From Rhizopus sp. PT2906 (taxonomy: Eukaryota; Mucoromycota; Mucoromycetes; Mucorales; Rhizopodaceae), in contig JAMYHX010000095.1 in NCBI GenBank assembly GCA_025529335.1, positions 62,001 to 126,000 of the forward strand: DNA of 64,000 nucleotides, in the 5' to 3' direction. The notes under the pieces were generated by a model. That model made no database searches. It worked only from the letters and a program-made list of their open reading frames with translations, and was not told the DNA's origin. Position 1 is the first letter of the stretch. The number at the start of each line of letters is the position of its first letter. Shown here piece by piece: positions 56,885-64,000 of the stretch. The position numbers and the translations under genes were made by a program.

Positions 56885-59540
56885 TTAATAGTTTTCTTTT
56901 GCTGCTTTTGCAAGTGCCTCACCTGTCTTCTTAATAACACCAAGATGTACTATACGATCTCCTGCCATGGCAACAGGGTTCGAACTACGTCCGATGACCT
57001 TTTTTAAAGTTAGTTTCTATTGATATAACGTCATTATAACAACTTACGATGCCAGTACAAGGTGCAAAGTACTCTTCAATGATATTTCCAAACATATTTT
57101 TAATCCTTGCAATGATTTCACCTTTTCTTATCAGCCTATTTACTCCAGGGTACACTTCCAGTATACCTCCGTTTTTTGTATAGATCTATAGAAACCATTT
57201 GTTACATTTGCTGATCTTTTGCTGTACTACGTCTTACCCAAAAGCCTCTAGAACACAAGATAGTGTGACTAGGACCTAAATCATCTTCACTTGACTCCTC
57301 GTCCTTAAAGCTGTCTAGTACATTCTTGAAGGGGAACATCTTGAAGTGATCCAAAATACGCATGATACCCATGAATGACCACTGCGTCAAGTAAGTACTT
57401 TCTCTTTTTTAGACACTTTACTGTTATTTATTTACCTGTACATATCGATCTTGGAATGTTTGGGGATTTCCTATTTCAACAGTGATGGCCTTTATACCTC
57501 GTGCTGCTGCGGCTGATCTGAGCGTTCCATCTTGTCCTGAGTTATGCAGTATAATCTGCGGTTGCTGAAGACTTGCCATACTTGAGCCTATAGGATCATT
57601 CTACAGCTGATATCAGCAAGCAAGTTTATCTCTCTTTTTTAAATGCTTACCATATCCGCTCTGACATAATAGGAGTTGACTCGACCAAAGCTTGCAGTGT
57701 GCAAATCAACCATGTAGTTGAATTGTGATATAATCTTGCTCATCAAATGATAACAAAAAACCTGTGATGAATATCCATCTTCTTTACCAGGAAACTGCCG
57801 ATTTAAATCACGTCCATCGGCAAACTCACGTTGAAACTTGAGATATCCCCATACATTTACGCAAGGTACGGCTACAAGTGTGCCTTTAAGCTGGTTTACA
57901 TCAATCTGAGAGATGACTCTGTTTAAGAGTTAGCATGATGAATTGACTCGTATCTTTTTGTATATCTTACTTGTGGATACAGGGGACGCCATTCAGTTCA
58001 TTTCCGTGCACGGCAGCTGTAAGACCAACAACAGGACTACGGTATATATTAGTCATCCTTTGTTTATATAACTTTTCTTTATTGACTTTTTACCCGTCTT
58101 CTTTGCCACGACATACGATCACAGGAAGTTTGACCCACTCACTCAGACCCTGTGTCATGATCTTGATCCATGCTGTGCTTATAGTCGAAAATGGGAATTC
58201 ATCTACTTCTAGCTTATCTCGTATGACAGGTGGAGGAACTTCGGTATCTTGATGTGAAAGGGCAAAAGGAGGAGGTTCGTATACGATACTAGGATCAAAA
58301 GATATGCCTGCAAGACTGTCACGTCGTGTTGGTAATGGTCTATTTGGAGGGGCCTCATCATTTAGAGAGAGTATTGAAAGTCTACGACTTTTTTCATCCT
58401 TTTCTGGTTTTTCTTCTTCATTATTCGGCGGTTGTTCGTTCAATGATACCAGCAAGCTTGGTCGACGATTGATTGGTCGTCGCTGACTTGGTACGATGCC
58501 TTCCTGATTTATGGGAGATAGATCGGGCTGTCTTTGAAGCACGCCACCGAATGTCTTGCCTTCCTCGATTTGAATAATCACCACCGTTGCCTCTATAAAA
58601 GAGATAATATTTGAGAAATGCATTCTCGTCTGAAATCATTTATTATTACCTATTCCACTTTGACCTGCTTGAAAGTATTCATTGGTAGCATTTAATAAGA
58701 TGCTGGTCGGAGATGCATCTTCATCGCGTTCTATCATCAAGGCCTCGCCTGCCTTCATATCAAAGCTCTGCCCATGCGCATGATTCTCGTCCAACAGGGC
58801 ATTTACATACCCATCGACAACATAAACCAGGACAAATGCGCCAAACAACATATTTTTACCAGAGTCAACGTCACCTTGAAGATCTGTTTCGTATGAACCA
58901 ATCTTTTCAATACGAATCTGTGCCTTTCCAGAATCCCTTTTCAGCATAAACTGAAGCGTTTGAATAGGAGGATTACTCAGTTTACAGGATGTGGTTCTAA
59001 TAAAATAGTTAGCTTTTGAGTTCATTAACGAATGAGATTTATGTTACTTTTCTCCTTGCCAGCTGTAAGGGAATAGACTATGCACCTTTGTCACTGTTTC
59101 ACCATGGCTGATTGAAAATGATGCCTTTTCATTTTCTGTAGGCATAATAATCATTGTACTATAAGATGGGTGAGTATTATCATGTATATATATATATATT
59201 TTTACATATTTATAGTTACCACTCATAGCCAGGGAATAAGGAAAAGTTGCAATCACCTTGTATTTTATTCACACTAAGACGCCAAAAGAAGTCATCCTGT
59301 TTGAAATCCTTATCTGGAGGATAAATGGCTATTTCGTCTGTAGTTCCTAAACCATTCTTCCAAGTTTGTGATATATAATCACGACTTGTAGAAATGTGTG
59401 TTAATTATTCAGGTATGTTCCTCTTTATTAGAATATATTTACCTTGGTTTTAAGCATTTGGCCTGAATGATACTAGGATCAGGGGATTCTGATTGAAAGA
59501 TTGGTCCGTTTCTGGGAGATAATAAAGGTGACTCTACCAT
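56885..59540 (-). CDS. HutD/Ves-like domain fused to an AstE/aspartoacylase-type zinc hydrolase
   Basis: Multi-exon minus-strand gene starting MVESPLLSPRNGPIFQSESP (ATG 59538-59540). N-terminal blocks match the HutD/Ves cupin family: SRDYISQTWKNGLGTTDEIA, DDFFWRLSVNKIQGDCNFSL, FPGYEWTMIIMP and VLVYVVDGYVNALL. A Ser/Arg/Pro-rich linker (RRPINRRPSLLVSLNEQPPN) follows. The C-terminal half is a succinylglutamate-desuccinylase/aspartoacylase fold: VVGLTAAVHGNELNGVPCIH (zinc His and Glu), DGRDLNRQFPGKEDGY, YMVDLHTASFGRVN (third ligand His), ITVEIGNPQTFQ and a terminal GEALAKAAKENY. The zinc ligands are present. It probably hydrolyses an N-acyl amino acid or similar amide; substrate unknown. Exon borders were read from clear splice signals but not every one was phase-checked. 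Confidence 0.8.
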
Positions 59541-59688
59541 TATTTATATATATATAAAAAAAAGAAGCGGGTGGGAGAGAAAAAGAGAAAAAAAGGAAAA
59601 TAAATTTATTAAGAGCTGCATTAAATATTTTTTTTCTTATCAACACCGAATGCTTTTTTACTCACATTATCCATCATTATGCTGTCAT

Positions 59689-61205
59689 TCATGTTGTTGT
59701 TGCTTTGGTAACAAATGTTCCACCCAATGGAAGAACATCAAACTCTTTTTGATCTAACCCTCTTTCTTTCATGGCTGCTTCTAATCTTTTGGGTGGCTCG
59801 TATATATGTTCATCCGTTAATACAAATGTGCCCCAATGAATACCTATCTGAAAGATGACCAATTAGTTTACTCAGGATCGTTATAGCGTGTGACTTACTG
59901 AATGTTTGCTTCGAATATCTTGATGAAGTCTAACTGCATCTTCTGGACAGCAATGACAAGGTGACATGAACCAGCGTGGCGAATATGCTCCAATCGGAAT
60001 GAATGCTAAATCAAACCCATTAAACTTTTCGCCAATTTCTATTGAAAAGGTCGTGTGAGTATGCATTCATGATGATATCTCCTTTTTTTCATGTGTCTAA
60101 CCTTTGAAAGCAGGGCAAAAGGGAAGCGTATCCAAGTACTTGGTGTCATACTCTTGGTCTGGAGTAACACTTTCAGGAAGGGAGCGATATCCTGTATCAC
60201 TAGTAATGTTCAGTATCATCATATGCTCCCCTTTTTTTTTTTGGTTGAATTTACCCTCCAAAGAACACCTTTCCCTTCACTGTATTTTCATCTACTAATC
60301 CTTCAAGACACCAAGAAGCCCAAAGTGTCTTATTTCGATCAAATAACCCTCTTCCACTGAAGTGCTGACAAGGGGTACACGTCAATCGGACCTGTGCAGT
60401 AACTTGACCATTTGCATGCTTTTGAAGTACAGATGTATCCCACCAATCAAGCTCAATGACACGCTCGTGACCGTGTCTATCAAGAGGTTTATCAAGGTTA
60501 AACCACTGCTTGTTTCCTAGAGGAACGTAAAACTTGCAGTCGGGGTTCAGTCGGCTGACTTCATCAATCGTATGTTCGTCAAGGTGATCATAGCTATATT
60601 CATATGCATTAATGTCAATTGTGTAACACCAACAAAAAGGGAAATGGGGTGTATTTACTGATTATGTGAGATGACAATAGCATCAATAGGTGGTAGATCT
60701 TTTAACTGACATGGTGGTTCTGAATACCGTTTTGGACCCATAAACTGAACGGGTGAGCATCTATACATACTTTAGTATACTCTTTTTGTACGATAGCGAT
60801 AGTTTACCTTTGAGAAAAGATGGGATCTAAAAGTATGTTGAATCCATTCAGTTGAACGAGTATACATGCGCTATTGGATATGAGTTTCTCTGTATCTTAT
60901 AGTTATATCCTTAATACTTACTGTCCCAGCCAAGTTGCGGTGATCACATCCTTTTTTTCATTTTTTAATGCACTCCAGTCAATTTCGACAGGCTTGGGCC
61001 TGTCCTGTATACTGACTCCTTTCAGAGGTCTTTCTCGTTCAGCAGAGTATATCATTCGGGCAGCAGCCGCGAATCCATAACTGGTAAACGACGGCCAAGG
61101 GTTTTTAAATCCATTACCATCATGATGGTCTTTTCCTTGGGCATAAGCAGTTGACATGGGTAGAGCACTCACTGCAAAAAGGGTAGTTGCTACTCTTCGA
61201 AACAT
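59689..61205 (-). CDS. NAPE-PLD-like metallo-beta-lactamase-fold phospholipase D
   Basis: Several exons on the minus strand. It begins MFRRVATTLFAVSALPMSTA with a cleavable or mitochondrial leader, then VEIDWSALKNEKKDVITATW LGQ (split by an intron). Core motifs are CSPVQFMGPKRYSEPPCQLK, DAIVISHNHYDHLDEHTIDE (HxHxDH zinc motif), TCTPCQHFSGRGLFDRNKTL WASW, VFFGGDTGY, FDLAFIPIGAYSPRWFMSPC and IGIHWGTFVLTDEH. These match N-acyl-phosphatidylethanolamine phospholipase D and yeast Fmp30, which release N-acylethanolamines from membrane lipids. All metal ligands appear present. Yeast Fmp30 is mitochondrial, fitting the leader. Stop at 59689-59691. Confidence 0.9.
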
Positions 61206-61702
61206 GTGAGAAAGAAAAGTAAAGGCACTTTTGCCAAATTATCTATAATTTCATAATCAGTCTATTACTACTACAGTTTTTCCGTAGTCCGAATATGCGC
61301 CTCTAAATACTACCAAAATAGTAAAAACTCTCGTCCAAAGAGGAGATGGAATGACGAATACATTTTTCCTGGAAAGTAAAATTGTATCGGTTTCTAAAAA
61401 ACGGATAACCTTTTCGCGGATCTTTCGGCGCCATCCCAGGAGTAACTGCTTGTGTTGGAGCACGGTACTCATCAGGGTGTACAGCTTCACTCCTTTTTAA
61501 AAAAAGTTTGGCGATTTATTACAAACGAAAGATAAAGATGTCAACCGCTCAAAGAATAAAAGTGTTTAAGGTTTATCAAAAAGAGATTTATTACAAAGGT
61601 TATCTTGTAATGAAAAGACTAGGAAGAAAGAGTCTTGTCTAGTTTTTTACCCTTGACATCTTTTCTTCATGCTATCACATTTTGCATATTAACCCTTTCT
61701 AT
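61206..61702. other. Spacer with an unassigned minus-strand frame
   Basis: Two overlapping minus-strand frames occur at about 61257-61490. One reads KLYTLMSTVLQHKQLLLGWR; the other reads VHPDEYRAPTQAVTPGMAPK DPRKGYPFF. Neither has a convincing start or family. It may be the promoter of the NAPE-PLD-like gene or a small unresolved gene. Confidence 0.3.
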
Positions 61703-62981
61703 TCAAGACGCTTTCTTTTCAAAATATTCCGTGTGTTGAAACTTTAGACATTCATTTCCCCAACTGATCCATCCAGGTGTCAAGCAGCGAGCAAACATCT
61801 CTACACAAACAGGTCTATCCTTATTTTTCAAATAAGGCAAAATGACATCTATAATCACATGAATTACAAGTTATTGTATAAAGCGAATAATCAATACCTT
61901 GTAATGGCGGCTTTCTTGAATGCCTAAGACTGGGGACGCTGACGATAACATGTCTTGAAGGTAAATCACTTGTCTTTTGACGATGACCAATGATCAGTTG
62001 TTCGTATGGTTTCTTATGACTAGAATCAAGTGGAAAAATGCATTGACCTTCTGTTGTTACTTTCAGCCAGACCCATTCCGCTTTACATTCAAGTTCCCAA
62101 GCAGGAAAGAGTTTGTGGATAATAAACTTTCTAAATTTGGGTTTATTTGTAACCCACACGGCTACTACACTATTCACATTTATCATGTCCTTCATTGGAA
62201 TGGTAAATAGATCATAGATATCCTGTGTTTCGTACTTGGATGATCTATGAACTTTTTGCGTGTAATGTACTCATAAGTAACTGTAGAATGCCTTGTGTAT
62301 GTTTTATTACCACTTTTGTTTGGCCATGGTGGGTCTATGACAATCAAGTCGGCACCACCTAATGAGGATACTAATGAATGTAGGGGGTATTAGCTATACC
62401 TCGTCTTCATTTGCATCCTATTTACCATAATCGCTCAATTGTTGTAAACTACCATCTGTCATGGATCCCATGATAAATGATGACCTTGGGGGTATCAAAT
62501 ACTTGGCAGACGGCGTAATTTCAATTTGCTTTAATCGTTGCGCCGAATTAATGCAAATCTTATTAAACACTGAAAATATGTCCAAGTCTCTATAAGCTGC
62601 GTCATCATCGCCTTCCTCGGGTAGTTCTATTCTTTCATCATGTTGTGAGGTAAATCTATTATGAGCTGACTCCACCATGCTTTGGATGCTTGGGAAATCG
62701 ATTTCATTTTTGATTTCCTTTGATTTAGTTGACTTTTGTTCACGTTTTGGCCAGACTGCTTGTAGCTTATCTATGCAGTTTGTCAACAATGGCCTCAGTT
62801 CTTCGTGGCGCTTTTCAGTCTCGACGTCAGTGATACTTGGTGATTTTCTTTGTTTTTTCTTTGGGGTGCCTTGACGTTCCTGAAAGTAAGGTTCAAACAC
62901 GTTGAATTCACCTGAAATGAGAGTATACGGGTTCATGTCTTTAGAAAAGCATTGTTCAGCATCAATAATGTCGAATGACAT
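61703..62981 (-). CDS. METTL4-type MT-A70 adenine methyltransferase
   Basis: Four exons (62426-62981, 62311-62358, 61898-62251, 61703-61848) join in phase to 367 residues. The catalytic domain spans the introns: ADLIVIDPPWPNKSVHRSSK (DPPW catalytic motif), YETQDIYDLFTIPMKDMINV, VVAVWVTNKPKFRKFIIHKL, AEWVWLKVTTEGQCIFPLDS, HKKPYEQLIIGHRQ, RPVCVEMFARCLTPGWISWG and NECLKFQHTEYF. NKSVHRSSKY plus FARxLTPGWxSWGNE..KFQ is the METTL4 subfamily pattern. METTL4 enzymes methylate adenine N6 in DNA or in U2 snRNA, depending on species. All hallmark residues are present, so it should be active. Confidence 0.92.
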
Positions 62982-63077
62982 AACAATAAAAAAAAAAGTA
63001 AGTAGAATTCAATTTTCAATATCAGCCCTTGTCCTGCCCCTTCCTTCTTCTTTTTTTTTTTTTTTGTCAAATTCGCA

Positions 63078-63547
63078 ATGGGATTGTTTTCTTGGTTTCA
63101 AAAGGAAAACACTCCATCGACTCAAGGCTTAGACGAGATTCCACAAAAGACAGAGTGTTATCACATTGTATGGCTTTGGATATGTTATTGTGTATCATAA
63201 GTTGACCTTTGGAATAGGAAGGATTTTTGAATTGTGTATACTTTTCGAACGCAGTTGAAGCAGGTGATAGGTTAACAGCAAAATATCCCAATATTAAAGT
63301 GGATGTAAGTGCATATATAAAGCAACAGTGGTCAGAACGTGCACGAGAACTGCAACAGGTAAAAGAATAGAAAGAAATAAGATGAAACGACTGCTGATGT
63401 ATCCATTAGGAATTCAAAACAGCACAATCTACATCACCATTTATTTATGAAGGATGTGATAGCGACCAATTAAAGTTGATAGGTGGATATACTGATTTTG
63501 CAAAAAAGATAAAAAGCGCGTATAAAATGAATGTGCCTTTGGATTGA
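63078..63547 (+). CDS. Small hypothetical protein, three exons
   Basis: The first exon starts MGLFSWFQKENTPSTQGLDE. A middle exon (about 63252-63358) reads EAGDRLTAKYPNIKVDVSAY IKQQWSERARELQQ and ends at a good gtaaaa donor. The last exon (63410-63547) reads EFKTAQSTSPFIYEGCDSDQ LKLIGGYTDFAKKIKSA and ends at a stop. The last two join in phase; the first intron's exact donor is uncertain. The protein would be about 105-120 residues, helical and basic. I do not recognise the family. It is divergent from the METTL4 gene across about 100 bp containing a poly-T leader. Confidence 0.5.
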
Positions 63548-64000
63548 AATGGAGAATCAAAACGGATTAAGCCACCCAAATGAATGTATAAAATGACAGC
63601 AGTGAAAAAAAAATTTTTTTACTGCTTCTTTCTCTCTTTATAAGAAAAAAAAAATGGGTAAGTTCATTTAAAAGAAAGGTGTATATTCGAAGGATGCATA
63701 ACCTCTTTGGCCTAATCTTTTGTGTGGCTTACAAAAATACTGATTTAATGAGCCTGACGAATAATACACCTTTTATTTCTATATATGATTATAATGTTTA
63801 TTAACTACTTATTTTCTAGGTCTGAACTTTTCTTTTCTCGGTTAATACGCGAAGAAGAAGAAAATAACCCATTTTTATTGAATGTGTATTATAAAATAAA
63901 GATTTATTTAATACAAAATTACCTTTTTTTTTTTTTTTTTTTTATCATGTCAAAGAGCCTATCATACAAAGTTTATTTGTACTTAGTTGATACATGTAAA
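63548..64000. other. Window end, no gene resolved
   Basis: A run of A's followed by atgggtaagttc at 63654-63666 looks like a start codon right before a splice donor (ATGG|gtaag), as in genes with tiny first exons. The nearest acceptor (tattttctag at about 63820) leads to a stop after 8 codons, so no gene is proven. A T-run of about 20 lies near 63930. Confidence 0.3.

Overview
This is a nuclear contig from an early-diverging filamentous fungus, most likely Mucoromycota (Mucorales-like). It is AT-rich (my impression, not counted) and gene-dense. Introns are short (about 45-80 nt) with GT..AG ends and frequent ctaac-type branch sites. Pyrimidine/T-rich leaders often sit directly before start codons. 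Exon models were built by hand from frame continuity, splice signals and family motifs; most were checked for phase, but none has transcript support.

Layout. 1-3.3 kb: mobile-element relics (a recombinase-like C-terminus, a deleted Fanzor/TnpB-like gene beside a PIF1/Helitron helicase tail) around a small PHO80-type cyclin. 3.4-5.7 kb: an OPT-family oligopeptide transporter. 5.7-10 kb: gene-poor, with one decayed gene. 10-31 kb: a dense block of housekeeping genes: an Asn-rich membrane protein, a YPP1/TTC7-like PI4-kinase scaffold, a MITE-like inverted-repeat element, ARF1 divergent from ribosomal protein L7, a tyrosine phosphatase, a PAS-kinase-type kinase, Mia40, a DHX57-like helicase, an Ecl1-like zinc protein, a CNOT11-like CCR4-NOT subunit, eIF3j and mitoribosomal mS37. 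30.7-32 kb: a DUF3020 regulator. 33.7-38.9 kb: a membrane kelch gene followed by a decayed duplicate. 39-44 kb: VPS28 (ESCRT-I), a BAR-SH3 protein and a polyQ protein. 44-48 kb: a degenerate region with a Crypton-like tyrosine recombinase relic. 48.6-56.8 kb: a small basic protein, a Dbl-family RhoGEF, an F-box/LRR-type protein and an acidic protein. 56.9-63.6 kb: a HutD/Ves-AstE fusion, an NAPE-PLD-like hydrolase, a METTL4-type adenine methyltransferase and a small unknown gene.

There is no operon-like unit or single pathway. Recurring themes are membrane traffic and lipid signalling (YPP1, ARF1, VPS28, BAR-SH3, RhoGEF, NAPE-PLD), RNA/translation (L7, eIF3j, CNOT11, DHX57, mS37) and mitochondrial intermembrane-space import (Mia40 and a twin-cysteine mS37 protein that could be its client). 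The most unusual items are the Fanzor-Helitron relic, the HutD-AstE fusion, the METTL4 gene, the MITE-like element and the intact/decayed kelch pair.
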